From positions 248,001 to 312,000 of the forward strand of contig NZ_QNQZ01000007.1 of NCBI RefSeq assembly GCF_003390935.1: 64,000 nt of DNA. The letters are read 5' to 3'. The translations under genes and the position numbers were made by a program. Positions 53,355-62,552 of this stretch are shown here, one piece after another; within the stretch, counting starts at the first letter, position 1, and each line of letters opens with the position of its first letter. The DNA comes from Lewinella sp. IMCC34191 (GTDB taxonomy: Bacteria; Bacteroidota; Bacteroidia; Chitinophagales; Saprospiraceae). The notes under the pieces were generated by a model, which was not told where the DNA came from, searched no databases, and was given only the letters and a program-made list of their open reading frames with translations.

Positions 53355-54189
53355 AACGCACGGTTTGCCCCGGACGCAGCTGAAAAGCCGGCGACAAATC
53401 ATCCACTACCACCAACGCGCGCGGATAACCACCAACGGTCTGCGCGTCGGGGCCAAGTAAAATCGCTCCCGATGGCGTAAACTGAACCGTACCGGGCAAT
53501 ACCGGACTGCTCAGCAAAGGTGGAATCGCGCCCCCTGACCGGTCGCTCCGGTGAAACCGAATCCCCTGACGATTACTATCGGGGTGCACCATTAGCGGCT
53601 TGTTAATAAGGCCCATCTGACGTTCCCGGTCCAGGAGTTCCCACTCCGGGCCGGGAACGGCGTTTATTAGGCAGGGTTCTCCCTCACGATATACCCCAGG
53701 TTCTTCCCACCGAGCTTCGCAGTAGGTACGCGAACGTACGGACCAGGAATAGCCATCGAACGAATCTTCGGTGCCGGGCAAACCCGGTTCGATACTGCCC
53801 AAAAGGGTGGGGACCTCCCATTCGCCGCGGATCCCCAGGTACGACCGACATCCGTCGCGAGCAAATCCACCGGCCAGTACGCTTTCTCCGGTCACATCGA
53901 TCACCCGGGCGCGGTCGATAGGGCGATCATTCAGTCGCCAGTCCATATCGGCCCCGGCTAAGGCAAGCTGACCCTCACCGACTAACTTCCACCTTCCTCC
54001 GGCAAGAGTAAATTCCAGAGAGGGATGCGAAGGGGACTGACCCAGCAGCCGGTTAACCTGCTCCGCCGCCGCCCGGTCCGCCGGCCCCCCGCTGGGAATG
54101 CCCTGGCTACGGTAACCCGGCCGGCCGCCGTCAACGAAGCGCGCGCCTCCGGCCCGCTTCGTGCATTTTATGGTCAGTTGCCGGGCCAT
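53338..54189 (-). CDS. pxpC: 5-oxoprolinase subunit C / biotin-dependent carboxyltransferase-like (KipA)
   Basis: A 283-residue protein of the KipA/PxpC family. With PxpA and PxpB it forms the ATP-dependent 5-oxoprolinase that opens pyroglutamate to glutamate. Seen: SQGIPSGGPAD near residues 28-38, GGFARDGCRSYLGIRGE near 108-124, and the late segment PSGAILLGPDAQTVGGYPR. Its ATG at 54189 lies inside the end of pxpB (16-base overlap), so translation is coupled. pxpA is not in the window. Confidence 0.92.
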   Translation of the reverse strand: MARQLTIKCTKRAGGARFVDGGRPGYRSQGIPSGGPADRAAAEQVNRLLGQSPSHPSLEFTLAGGRWKLVGEGQLALAGADMDWRLNDRPIDRARVIDVTGESVLAGGFARDGCRSYLGIRGEWEVPTLLGSIEPGLPGTEDSFDGYSWSVRSRTYCEARWEEPGVYREGEPCLINAVPGPEWELLDRERQMGLINKPLMVHPDSNRQGIRFHRSDRSGGAIPPLLSSPVLPGTVQFTPSGAILLGPDAQTVGGYPRALVVVDDLSPAFQLRPGQTVRFRVDL

Positions 54190-54851
54190 GTATCCGTTTT
54201 GACCGCATCTGCCAACTCGTCTTCCTCGACCGCGTAAAATTTGACCCGGTCGCCAGCCTTAAACCGGGTGTTTCCGCCAGCGCTCACGAGTGGTAGGGGG
54301 CAGTATCCGATCAGTTGCCAGCCCCCCGGAGAGGATTCCGGGTAAATGCCCGTCTGGCTGCCTGCCAGTCCGACGGCACCGGCGGGCACCTTGGGCCGGG
54401 GATTCTCGCGACGGGAGATCCGCAGCCGATCGTCTACCTTCCCCATAAAGGCAAAGCCCGGCCGAAAACCAAGCAGATAGACCAGATAGGTAGGACGGGT
54501 GTGCAGCCGGATGACGTCCGCCGGGCGGAGTCCCCGCTCTTCGGCTACGTGCTCCAGGTCCGGTCCGTGGGTCCCCCCGTAACAGACGGGTATGCGATGG
54601 AGCGCCCCGGCCACCTCGGGCAGTTCGCTGACCTCGAGGGTATAGATTCGATCGCGCCATACCTTCGACGGGCCGCTGAAGGTCACCAATAGCGAGGCGT
54701 AAGCGGGAACGCATGACGCGATCCCGGGCAGATGTTCTATCGCCGTGGCGTAGGAAAGGACACCCCGGAGAATAGCCGGATCTATCCGCTGTTCCCATTC
54801 CAGCAGTAGCGCCTGCCGGCCGTAGTCCTTGATGGAGCGTGGTTTGCGCAC
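54174..54851 (-). CDS. pxpB: 5-oxoprolinase subunit B (KipI)
   Basis: A 225-residue KipI/PxpB-family protein. Seen: DYGRQALLLEW near 9-19, IPVCYGGTHGPDLE near 87-100, LGFRPGFAFMG near 131-141, RRENPRPKVPAGAVGLAGSQ near 150-169, and TGIYPESSPGGWQLIG near 170-185. The frame is open far upstream to 55193, but family similarity starts at the GTG at 54851; upstream codons run antisense through merR. A TACCTTGA sequence lies about seven bases before this GTG. Confidence 0.9.
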   Translation of the reverse strand: MRKPRSIKDYGRQALLLEWEQRIDPAILRGVLSYATAIEHLPGIASCVPAYASLLVTFSGPSKVWRDRIYTLEVSELPEVAGALHRIPVCYGGTHGPDLEHVAEERGLRPADVIRLHTRPTYLVYLLGFRPGFAFMGKVDDRLRISRRENPRPKVPAGAVGLAGSQTGIYPESSPGGWQLIGYCPLPLVSAGGNTRFKAGDRVKFYAVEEDELADAVKTDTWPGN

Positions 54852-54917
54852 CCCCTCAAGGTAGCCCAATTGGGTAAAAGGTCGTACTTTCCGGCCGCAC
54901 CAAACCGGGACCTTCCG

Positions 54918-55256
54918 ATGGCCAAACAGAAAACGGACGACGACCTCAAACGCTACTATTCCATCGGAGAGGTGGCCAAGAAACTTGGCGTGAACACTTC
55001 CCTGATTCGCTTCTGGGAGAACGAATTTAGCCACATTAAACCGAACAAAAACAGCCGGGGCGACCGACGTTTCACCAAGGAGAATATCACCCAGCTCCAG
55101 CAGGTTTATCACCTGGTCCGGGAGCGGGGCTTCACGCTGGAGGGCGCGCGTCGTGAAATCGCCACCGGCGATAAACCCGAAGCGGAAAAGCAACAGATCA
55201 TCGACCGGCTTACGGAAGTGCGCCGCCGGCTGGTGGAGATGCGCGATCAGGCCTAA
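54918..55256 (+). CDS. MerR family transcriptional regulator
   Basis: A 112-residue regulator. The winged helix-turn-helix (about residues 11-80) has YYSIGEVAKKLGVNTSLIRFWE at its start and DRRFTKENITQL, followed by a short coiled dimerisation helix (EAEKQQIIDRLTEVRRRLVEM). There is no C-terminal ligand-binding domain, so it is the short type common in Bacteroidota. The ATG at 54918 is used; the longer frame to 54870 lacks ATG. Upstream of an acyltransferase gene, 24 bases apart, and divergent from pxpB. Confidence 0.88.
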   Translation: MAKQKTDDDLKRYYSIGEVAKKLGVNTSLIRFWENEFSHIKPNKNSRGDRRFTKENITQLQQVYHLVRERGFTLEGARREIATGDKPEAEKQQIIDRLTEVRRRLVEMRDQA

Positions 55257-55280
55257 TCCGGTTTATATACCTTTTCGCCG

Positions 55281-56213
55281 TTGGCCTACTTTCTATACTA
55301 TCTGGTTTTTCTCCCACTCAGCTATCTGCCGTGGCCGGTCATCTACGGTCTGGCCACCGGGTTGAAATGGCTGAACTGGTATGGCATCGGCTACCGTAAA
55401 TCCGTAGTCGTAAGTAATATCCGCCGCTCCTTTCCCGCTTACGACGATCGGCAGGTGAGAAGCCTCGCCCTGGATTACTACGGTTTCTTCTTCGACAGCG
55501 TAGCGGAGAGCATAAAGCTCTTCAGCATGAGTAAAGGGGCGGCGGTGCGCAGGTGTAAAGTGGTTAACCCGGAGGTAGTGGATCACCTGCGAGAGGCCGG
55601 TCGCAGCTTCATTGCCTACGGCGCGCATTTCAGCAACTGGGAAATCGCGGCCCTTTCCTTTCAGCCGCAATTTGCCGGTTTTCAGGTTATGGGGATTTAC
55701 AGCCCGCTGAAGAACGAGGTGCTGGATAAATTATTCCGGGATAACCGGGGCCGGACCGGCACCCAGTTGGTTTCCCGGCGGGTAGTGCAGGAGTACTACG
55801 ATGAGCACGATGGCACGCCGACGGTTGAGTTCTTCGTAGCCGACCAGTCACCTAGTAACATCATTTGGCAGAAACTTCTCTGGACGACTTTTCTCGGGCA
55901 GACCACCGCATTTCTGGCCGGCCCGGAGCGGTACGCCGTTCGTTATGACCGCCCGGTCTACTATATGAATCTGCGTCGACAGGGTAGGGGGTACTACACC
56001 GCCAAGCTTATCCCCATTACGGATACGCCCCGGCTGACGGAGCCTGGCTTCATCACGGAAGCTTTTGCCCGGCGCCTGGAACACGAAGTCCGCAGCAATC
56101 CCGCGACCTGGCTCTGGAGCCACCGCCGCTGGAAGCGGTCGGTGCCGGAGGAGGTGGCGAGTTTACTGCGGACTCATGATCACCTGCCCCCCGAATACGC
56201 ACGGGAAGGCTAG
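55281..56213 (+). CDS. Lysophospholipid/lipid A acyltransferase family protein
   Basis: A 310-residue membrane-associated acyltransferase of the LpxL/HtrB type (lauroyl/myristoyl transferase fold). Seen: an N-terminal hydrophobic anchor (about residues 2-25), IAYGAHFSNWEIAAL near 110-124 with the HxxxxE-like catalytic motif (HFSNWE), and VADQSP near 188-193. It probably adds an acyl chain to lipid A or another envelope lipid. No ATG precedes the first helix; TTG at 55281 is used. Confidence 0.85.
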   Translation: MAYFLYYLVFLPLSYLPWPVIYGLATGLKWLNWYGIGYRKSVVVSNIRRSFPAYDDRQVRSLALDYYGFFFDSVAESIKLFSMSKGAAVRRCKVVNPEVVDHLREAGRSFIAYGAHFSNWEIAALSFQPQFAGFQVMGIYSPLKNEVLDKLFRDNRGRTGTQLVSRRVVQEYYDEHDGTPTVEFFVADQSPSNIIWQKLLWTTFLGQTTAFLAGPERYAVRYDRPVYYMNLRRQGRGYYTAKLIPITDTPRLTEPGFITEAFARRLEHEVRSNPATWLWSHRRWKRSVPEEVASLLRTHDHLPPEYAREG

Positions 56214-56250
56214 GTTAGATACATATCACTATCGATTGCCGGAAAGGCAA

Positions 56251-57831
56251 TTATGACGGTACGACGGTCTTGGGTCCGGCGGCAATAATGGCCTGATCTG
56301 CCTGATCGGCAAAGCCGGAGAAGTTATTGTGGAAGAGCTGAGCCAGCCGCTGGGCCGCTTTATCGTAGTCTTCCTCATTCCGCCACGTATCGCGGGGGTT
56401 CAACATGGCGTTCGGTACATCCGGACAACTAGTGGGCCGCTGTAAGCCAAAGATCGGATCGGCCACGTACTGCACGTCGTCCAGGGCGCCGGTTAGGGCG
56501 GCCTTGATCATGGCCCGGGTGAAGGCCAGTTCGATACGGGCACCATCACCGTATGCTCCACCGGTCCAGCCGGTATTGACGAGCCAGACATTGATGGGTT
56601 CGCCTTCCTGCTCGGACTCCTTCAGCTTACTGCCCAGCATGTCCGCGTAGTGGGTGGGATGCAGGGGAATGAAGGGGGCGCCAAAGCAGGCCGAAAAGGT
56701 CACCTGAGGTTCGGTAATGCCGGCCTCGGTACCGGCGATCTTGGCCGTATAGCCACTGATGAACTGGTACATGGCCTGTTCGGGCGTGAGCTTGCTGATC
56801 GGAGGGAGCACGCCGAAGGCGTCGCAGGTCAGGAAGAAAATATTCCGGGGTAGGTCGCCCCGGCTGTTGTACATGATGTTATCGATGTGGTAGATCGGAT
56901 AACTCACGCGGGTATTCTGGGTGATGCTGTCATCCTCGTAGTCCGGCGTATGACCGTCTTCTCTAAGTCCGATGTTTTCCAGCAGGGCACCGAATTTGAT
57001 GGCCCGGTATATCTGCGGTTCTTTCGACTCACTCAGGTCGATCACCTTGGCGTAGCAGCCGCCCTCCAGGTTAAAAACATTGGCCTGGCTCCAGCCGTGC
57101 TCGTCGTCTCCGATGAGGCGACGATCGGGATCGTTGCTTAGCGTCGTCTTACCCGTTCCGGAAAGCCCGAAGAACAAGGCGGTATCGCCCTTCGTACCGA
57201 CGTTGGCCGAGCAGTGCATGCTCAGCACGTTGCGCCGCGTGGGGAGCACGTAGTTAAGCACCGAGAAAATGCCTTTCTTGATCTCGCCCGTGTAAGCCGT
57301 CCCGCCGATCAGGATCGTCTTTTCCGTGAAGTTGATGATGCTGAAGTTATCCTGACGGGTACCGTGTACACTCGGGTCCGCCGTCACGCCCGGAAAGGCG
57401 TAAATGGTCCACTCGTCGGAGATAAGGTTCGTGATGCGCTCGTCGTCCGGGCGGAGAAACATGTTGTAGGCGAACATGTTTTGCCACGGGTACTCCGTAA
57501 ACACGCGGATGTTGATCCGGTACTTGCGGCTGGCACAGGCATAGGCATCACGGACGTAAACCTCTTCGAGCCCCTTGGCATATTCCATGGTTTTTTCCCG
57601 CAGGGCGGCGAAGGACTCGGGAGCAATGGGCTTATTGATCTTCCCCCAGTCGACCGTGTCGCGGGTGATATCGTCTTCAACGATGTAGCGATCCTGGGGA
57701 GACCGGCCGGTGTACTTACCTGTATTGATGATGAGGGCACCGGTATCGCTGAGGTGCCCCTGTCCTTTGGTGACGGTATCTTCCACCAGGGCGGCTACCT
57801 TGAGGTTTTCGCGCAGATTGTGGTGTTGCAT
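56251..57831 (-). CDS. pckA: Phosphoenolpyruvate carboxykinase (ATP)
   Basis: A 526-residue ATP-dependent PEP carboxykinase that converts oxaloacetate to PEP, the entry to gluconeogenesis. Seen: GRSPQDRY near 42-49, GTAYTGEIKKG near 197-207, the kinase P-loop GLSGTGKTTLSNDPDR near 233-248, the metal motif DDEHGW near 252-257, ECGCYAK-like EGGCYAKVI near 266, and CPDVP-type arginine-rich motifs near the end. ATG at 57831. Downstream of the xylan-utilisation genes on the same strand (44 bases), possibly cotranscribed. Confidence 0.97.
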   Translation of the reverse strand: MQHHNLRENLKVAALVEDTVTKGQGHLSDTGALIINTGKYTGRSPQDRYIVEDDITRDTVDWGKINKPIAPESFAALREKTMEYAKGLEEVYVRDAYACASRKYRINIRVFTEYPWQNMFAYNMFLRPDDERITNLISDEWTIYAFPGVTADPSVHGTRQDNFSIINFTEKTILIGGTAYTGEIKKGIFSVLNYVLPTRRNVLSMHCSANVGTKGDTALFFGLSGTGKTTLSNDPDRRLIGDDEHGWSQANVFNLEGGCYAKVIDLSESKEPQIYRAIKFGALLENIGLREDGHTPDYEDDSITQNTRVSYPIYHIDNIMYNSRGDLPRNIFFLTCDAFGVLPPISKLTPEQAMYQFISGYTAKIAGTEAGITEPQVTFSACFGAPFIPLHPTHYADMLGSKLKESEQEGEPINVWLVNTGWTGGAYGDGARIELAFTRAMIKAALTGALDDVQYVADPIFGLQRPTSCPDVPNAMLNPRDTWRNEEDYDKAAQRLAQLFHNNFSGFADQADQAIIAAGPKTVVPS

Positions 57832-57875
57832 GAAGGCAAAGCTTTGGTTAGGGGTGGTAAGTTACTGTTTGGCGG

Positions 57876-58691
57876 TCACACCCCCGAAAAAGCACTGAAT
57901 CCACCGTCCACCGGAACGACGATACCGGTAACGAAACTGCTGGCGTCCGCACACAGATAGATAAGCGTGGAAATCAATTCTTCCGCTTCCCCGAATCGGT
58001 TCATTGGCGTATTGGCGATGATGGTCTTCCCCCGATCGGTCAGTGATTCGTCTTCGTTCAATAAGAGACGACGATTCTGCTCGCCGATGAAGAATCCGGG
58101 GGCTATGGCGTTTACGCGCACTTTCCCCCCGTACTTCCGAGCCATCTCCACGGACAGCCAGCGTGTGAAATTATCGATGCCCGCCTTCGCGGCACTGTAG
58201 CCGACTACCCGGGTAATGGCGCGGTCGGCCGCCATGCTGCTGATGTTGATGATGCTGCCGCTCCCGTGATCGGTGAGCATCTTACCGAAGATCAGGCTGG
58301 GAATGACCGTACCATCCAGGTTCAGTTTACTCACTCCGGCAAAATCCTCCATCTTCAAATCGAAAAAGGTCTGATCCGGACCGATCGTGGCGCCGGGACG
58401 GTTGCCGCCCGCGGCATTGACCAGGATGTCTAGCTTCTGCCACTTCTCCTTTAGCTCAGTTGCTGCATCACGCAGGGATTCCGCGTCGGTGACGTCGCCC
58501 TTTAGCAGCAGAACGTTATCCGGGTCACCTCCTAGTTCCTCGCGGGCACTGGTGAGGTTTTCGGGATTTCGGCTAAGAAGAGCTACACGTGCCCCTGCCT
58601 GCAGGAGCCCGCGGGCCATAGCCGTTCCCAAAGCGCCGGTTCCCCCGGTCAGCAAAGCGTTTTTTCCGCTTAAATCAAAAAGACTAGACAT
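57876..58691 (-). CDS. SDR family oxidoreductase, D-mannonate/fructuronate reductase-like
   Basis: A 271-residue short-chain dehydrogenase: TGGTGALGTAMA near residue 14-25 binds NAD(P), NAAGGNRPGAT near 91-101, catalytic Ser in NISSMAADRA near 148-157, and Tyr/Lys in GYSAAKAGIDNFTRW near 162-176. The NAAGGN and SSMAA wording resembles Bacteroidota D-mannonate oxidoreductases (fructuronate reductase), consistent with glucuronate catabolism from glucuronoxylan. Lies between pckA and the GH43 gene. Exact substrate inferred. Confidence 0.82.
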   Translation of the reverse strand: MSSLFDLSGKNALLTGGTGALGTAMARGLLQAGARVALLSRNPENLTSAREELGGDPDNVLLLKGDVTDAESLRDAATELKEKWQKLDILVNAAGGNRPGATIGPDQTFFDLKMEDFAGVSKLNLDGTVIPSLIFGKMLTDHGSGSIINISSMAADRAITRVVGYSAAKAGIDNFTRWLSVEMARKYGGKVRVNAIAPGFFIGEQNRRLLLNEDESLTDRGKTIIANTPMNRFGEAEELISTLIYLCADASSFVTGIVVPVDGGFSAFSGV

Positions 58692-58721
58692 ATATTCCTC
58701 GGTAATGTGCGTATGTAATAA

Positions 58722-59735
58722 CTACTCCTTGCCCGGGTAGGGATGGAGTGTGCGTATCGTTCCGTCTTCCGAATATTCGATTTCGGCCATCTTCACCGAA
58801 CGAAGGTGAGTCACGCCGCGGGAAAGTACGGAATCGTGATAGAACAAGTAATATTTGCCCCCCACGGAACAAATGGAGTGGTGGGTCGTCCAACCGATGA
58901 CGGGATCCAGGATCCTACCCCGGTAGGTGAACGGACCGTACGGGCTGGATCCGGTGGCGTAGCAGATATAGTGGGTGTCGCCTGTAGAATAGGAGAAATA
59001 GTAGGTACCATCGTGCACGTGCATCCAGGCTGCCTCGAAGAATCGCCGGTCATTGTCGCCCGCGAGCAGCGGTTTCCCATCGGCGTCTACGATCGCGATC
59101 TCCCGTGGTTCCTCGTCGAATTCCAACATATCGGGTCGCATGCGGGCCACGAGCGGACCCAGCGCGGGGGTGTCCCCCGTGGGTTCCTCGTGCGATGGGT
59201 CGTAGTGGTTATCGCGATATTCTTGTAATTGGCCGCCCCACAGGCCTCCGAAGTACATATAATATTGGCCGTCACTATCCGCGAAAACGGCGGGGTCGAT
59301 GGAATAGCTTCCCTTGATTGCCTCCGGCTGGGCCCGGAACGGCCCTTCGGGTCGATCACCGGTGGCTACACCAATACGAAAGCGTCCTTCCTGGTCGCGG
59401 GCCGGAAAGTAGAAGTAGTATTGCCCGTTGGCGTAGGCCGCATCCGGGGCCCACATTTGCCGCGAAGCCCAGGGGACGTCCTTTACATGTAGCGCAACGC
59501 CGTGGTCGGTGGTTTCGCCGAAAGGCCGGTCCATCGACAGCACGTGGTAATCCTCCATTCCGAAGTGATCGCCATTGTCATTGAATGGAATACCGGCATC
59601 GATATCGTGGGAGGGGTAAATGTAAATGCGGTCCTCGAACACGTGAGCCGACGGATCGGCGGTATAAATGTGTTCAACCAGCGGCTGAGAAAGTGCCGCC
59701 GCCCGTAGTTCGTCGTAGTCAGGTTCCTGATCCAT
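58722..59735 (-). CDS. Glycoside hydrolase family 43 protein
   Basis: A 337-residue five-bladed beta-propeller glycosidase. Seen: the catalytic base Asp in TADPSAHVFEDRIYIYPSHD (Asp27), the pKa-modulating Asp in MWAPDAAYANGQYYFYFPA near 95-98, and the general acid Glu in FFEAAWMHVHDGTYYFSYS near 230-245. GH43 enzymes are beta-xylosidases or alpha-L-arabinofuranosidases. No signal peptide, so it works in the cytoplasm on imported oligosaccharides. Operon with the symporter (38 bases) and the SDR (30 bases). Confidence 0.92.
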   Translation of the reverse strand: MDQEPDYDELRAAALSQPLVEHIYTADPSAHVFEDRIYIYPSHDIDAGIPFNDNGDHFGMEDYHVLSMDRPFGETTDHGVALHVKDVPWASRQMWAPDAAYANGQYYFYFPARDQEGRFRIGVATGDRPEGPFRAQPEAIKGSYSIDPAVFADSDGQYYMYFGGLWGGQLQEYRDNHYDPSHEEPTGDTPALGPLVARMRPDMLEFDEEPREIAIVDADGKPLLAGDNDRRFFEAAWMHVHDGTYYFSYSTGDTHYICYATGSSPYGPFTYRGRILDPVIGWTTHHSICSVGGKYYLFYHDSVLSRGVTHLRSVKMAEIEYSEDGTIRTLHPYPGKE

Positions 59736-59773
59736 AAAAATTTATAGGTATGCTCGGTTTCTTGTTTGGTTAA

Positions 59774-61252
59774 TCAGCTTACGTTCTTGGCCCGGCTCAC
59801 CAGTAGATCGTTTTCGATGCGGTCTTCCATTCCTTTGTCGATCTCGTACCAGAATAGCAGTCCGCATCCGATCAGGAAGGGCAGGGAAGCGTATAAACTC
59901 ACCAGCAGTCGGATCCCGCCTACGGTATCGGCGGTTTGCTCCGCCGCCCCGGCCTCATAACCGTAGAACGACAAGAGCATCGCAACCAGGGCTCCCCCGA
60001 CCGCTAATCCGACCTTCAGGCCGAAGATCATGGCCGAAAAGATAATGCCGGTAGCCCGCCGGTTGTTCTTCCACTCGGAATAGTCCGCGACGTCGGCGAT
60101 CATCGCCCATAGCAAGGGTACGGTGACCCCATAGGCCAGACCGTGCCCAACCTGCGCAAGGAAAACCAGCCCTACCGCGTCGGGAGGGAAGAAGAGGTAG
60201 ACGAGCAGGAAAACGGTGGATATAAACAGAAAGATGCCGAATACATTCCGTTTGCCGTACCGATCCGCCAGGGCTTTACTGAAGAAGATACCGATGATTT
60301 GGCAGATGATACTGGTCGCGTTATATAAGCTGAAGGCGGAAGTGGCGGGATCCTCCGGCCAGCGAAACTCCGTAAGCCCCATTCCGATCAGTGTCGAGTT
60401 CAGTCCGTCGATAAAGCCGTTAAATCCGATGTTCTCCAAAAAGGCCACCAGGGCCGGTTCGCTCATATACTCCGCGAAGTAGTAGACGTAGGAGCCGCCC
60501 TTCAGCGCCAGGGCTACGAACACCAGCGTGGTCAGGACCAGCATGATTACCCAGGGGCGGTTCTGTACGAGGTCTCGGAGGTCGTCCTTTACGCTTGACT
60601 CCTGCTCGGGCCGTGGAATGACCCGTTCCTTGGTGGTTAGAAAGGTGATGATCAGCATGACCACGCCCGCGCAGGCCAGTATCGTCATGGTCCGCTCGAA
60701 GCCGATCGCCTTATCGCCGTCGCCGAGAATCAACACGATCGGCAGCACCAGCACCTGAATGATGAATTGCGCGATCATGACGGCTACGAATCGGTAGCTG
60801 GATAGGCTGTTTCGCTCGGACATGCTGCCCGTCAATACGCCACTCAGGGCGCTGTAGGGCAGGTTATTCGCCGAATACAACATAACCAACAGGAGGTACG
60901 TAACGCCGGCGTAGATCAGCTTGCCCGTCGGTGCGAAGTCCGGCGTGGCGAAGGTCAGCATGACAATTACGCCAAAGGGAACGGCCGTCCAGAGAATCCA
61001 GGGCCTGAACTTCCCCCAGCGGGTACGGGTACGGTCGGCAATGGCCCCCATAATCGGAGTGAATACCGCCCCCCCGAGAATACCGGCCCAAAAGATGATC
61101 AAGGCTGCCCATCCCGCCGGTATGCCGTAGACATCGGTGTAGAAGAAGGCAATGAACGTAACCAGGGTCTGAAAAATCAGGTTGGCCGCCAGGTCGCCGA
61201 GGGCATAACCTACCTTTTCGGTGACCGACAACTGGTGGTTTTCTATAGACAT
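59774..61252 (-). CDS. GPH-type sugar:cation symporter (MFS transporter)
   Basis: A 492-residue transporter of the glycoside-pentoside-hexuronide:cation symporter family with twelve predicted helices. Seen: GYALGDLAANLIFQ near residue 16, PIMGAIADRTRTRWGKFRPW split near 61-80, NNLPYSALSGVLT near 125-137, and GKRNVFGIFLF near 313. It likely imports xylo-oligosaccharides or hexuronides with sodium or protons. ATG at 61252, 15 bases after the GH10 stop. Confidence 0.9.
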   Translation of the reverse strand: MSIENHQLSVTEKVGYALGDLAANLIFQTLVTFIAFFYTDVYGIPAGWAALIIFWAGILGGAVFTPIMGAIADRTRTRWGKFRPWILWTAVPFGVIVMLTFATPDFAPTGKLIYAGVTYLLLVMLYSANNLPYSALSGVLTGSMSERNSLSSYRFVAVMIAQFIIQVLVLPIVLILGDGDKAIGFERTMTILACAGVVMLIITFLTTKERVIPRPEQESSVKDDLRDLVQNRPWVIMLVLTTLVFVALALKGGSYVYYFAEYMSEPALVAFLENIGFNGFIDGLNSTLIGMGLTEFRWPEDPATSAFSLYNATSIICQIIGIFFSKALADRYGKRNVFGIFLFISTVFLLVYLFFPPDAVGLVFLAQVGHGLAYGVTVPLLWAMIADVADYSEWKNNRRATGIIFSAMIFGLKVGLAVGGALVAMLLSFYGYEAGAAEQTADTVGGIRLLVSLYASLPFLIGCGLLFWYEIDKGMEDRIENDLLVSRAKNVS

Positions 61253-61267
61253 ATTGAAGACCTTGAT

Positions 61268-62410
61268 TTATTGCTTGAGCGCGATAACGGCGTCATAGGC
61301 TTCCTTAGGAGCGGAATCGCGGTCGAAAAGTAAGGGGTAATTGGTACGTCCCCGGATCGGCCAGTTATTGAGCCAGCTCTGCGCGTCGTTCACGCCCCAA
61401 AGCGTAACCCGGGTAATCGCCTCGTCGTGCTTCAGAAACAAATTGAAGAAATCGGCGTAGCGCTCGGCGATCTTGGTGGAAACCGAATCCGGCAGTCCGG
61501 CCGCGTAAGGGTTCATTTTTTCGCTTCCCTCGAAATTCTGGTTCACGTCGGCTCCCTGCAGGTCCCAGGGATTGGGCAGCGTGGTCAAATCCAACTCCGT
61601 AAACATCACCTTCGCGCCGGTAGCGGCGTAAGCCTCAATGCTGGCTTCCACTTCCTCGATGGGCGGGCCGTTCAGGTTGTAGTGCCCCTGCATGCCGACA
61701 CCATCGATACGAAGGCCGTTCTCCTTTAGCAAATTCACGATGCGGACCGCACCGGTACGCTTCTCCGGGTTATTAAGATTATAATCGTTGTAGTAGAGTT
61801 CCGCGTCGGGGGCAGCCTCCGCGGCAATCCGGTAGGCATCCACTATGTACTGCTCACCAAGAAGCTTGTAGAACACGGACTCCCGGTACGAGCCGTCTTC
61901 GTTTAGCGCTTCGTTCAGTACGTCCCAGCCGTCGATGCGTCCGGCGTAGCGGCCGGCCACGGCCCGGATGTGCTCCTCCATATAGGTGCGCAACTGATCG
62001 GGATCGGTCGTTTCGTTGATGTAGGCCGGGGCCTGGGAGTGCCAAACCAGTGTGTGTCCAATGATCCATTTATCCTGCTGTTCGCCGAGGTCGACGTACG
62101 CGTCGGCCATCTCCCAGGTAAATGAATCCGGTCCTGGCTGAATGTTTTCCCACTTCATTACGTTTTCCGGCGTAATGGAATTGAATTCGCGCGCCAGTAC
62201 CCGCAGCGCGGCCGTATCCTGACCGATGATCTGCGGGGCGTTGATGGCGGCGCCGATATAAAAATTACCGGCGTACGCTTCCGCCAGGGAGAGATCGGTT
62301 TCCGAAGCACCCGCCTCCGTTTCCGGAGCGCTGTTAGTGCCGGCGCAGCCAGCCAGGCCAAGCGCGAGAATAAGGAATATGGAATTACGGAAGTAGTGGA
62401 GTAGTTGCAT
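61268..62410 (-). CDS. Endo-1,4-beta-xylanase, GH10 lipoprotein
   Basis: A 380-residue GH10 xylanase that cleaves internal xylan bonds. A lipoprotein signal (LALGLAGC, Cys22) places it on a membrane surface, probably outside the cell. The catalytic barrel spans about 45-378, with acid/base Glu167 (DVLNEALNED) and nucleophile Glu272 (MFTELDL), GHTLVWHSQ near 118-126, and a late VTLWGVNDAQSW. All key residues are present. ATG at 62410. Confidence 0.95.
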   Translation of the reverse strand: MQLLHYFRNSIFLILALGLAGCAGTNSAPETEAGASETDLSLAEAYAGNFYIGAAINAPQIIGQDTAALRVLAREFNSITPENVMKWENIQPGPDSFTWEMADAYVDLGEQQDKWIIGHTLVWHSQAPAYINETTDPDQLRTYMEEHIRAVAGRYAGRIDGWDVLNEALNEDGSYRESVFYKLLGEQYIVDAYRIAAEAAPDAELYYNDYNLNNPEKRTGAVRIVNLLKENGLRIDGVGMQGHYNLNGPPIEEVEASIEAYAATGAKVMFTELDLTTLPNPWDLQGADVNQNFEGSEKMNPYAAGLPDSVSTKIAERYADFFNLFLKHDEAITRVTLWGVNDAQSWLNNWPIRGRTNYPLLFDRDSAPKEAYDAVIALKQ

Positions 62411-62552
62411 GTCGAACGCCTGTAAAGGTTGAGCGGCACTTGCCGGCGATAAGGTTACGGTGCGCCAATGTAAGTACTTTTAGGCGGGAACGAAATCGAT
62501 TGTGTGGTGACTAGCCATCTTTGTCCGTTGCGCGTGTTGCGAAAGTTTCCGG

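Noticed and set aside
54852-55193. N-terminal extension of the pxpB frame
   Set aside because: The frame is open but runs antisense through merR, and the family start is at the GTG at 54851.
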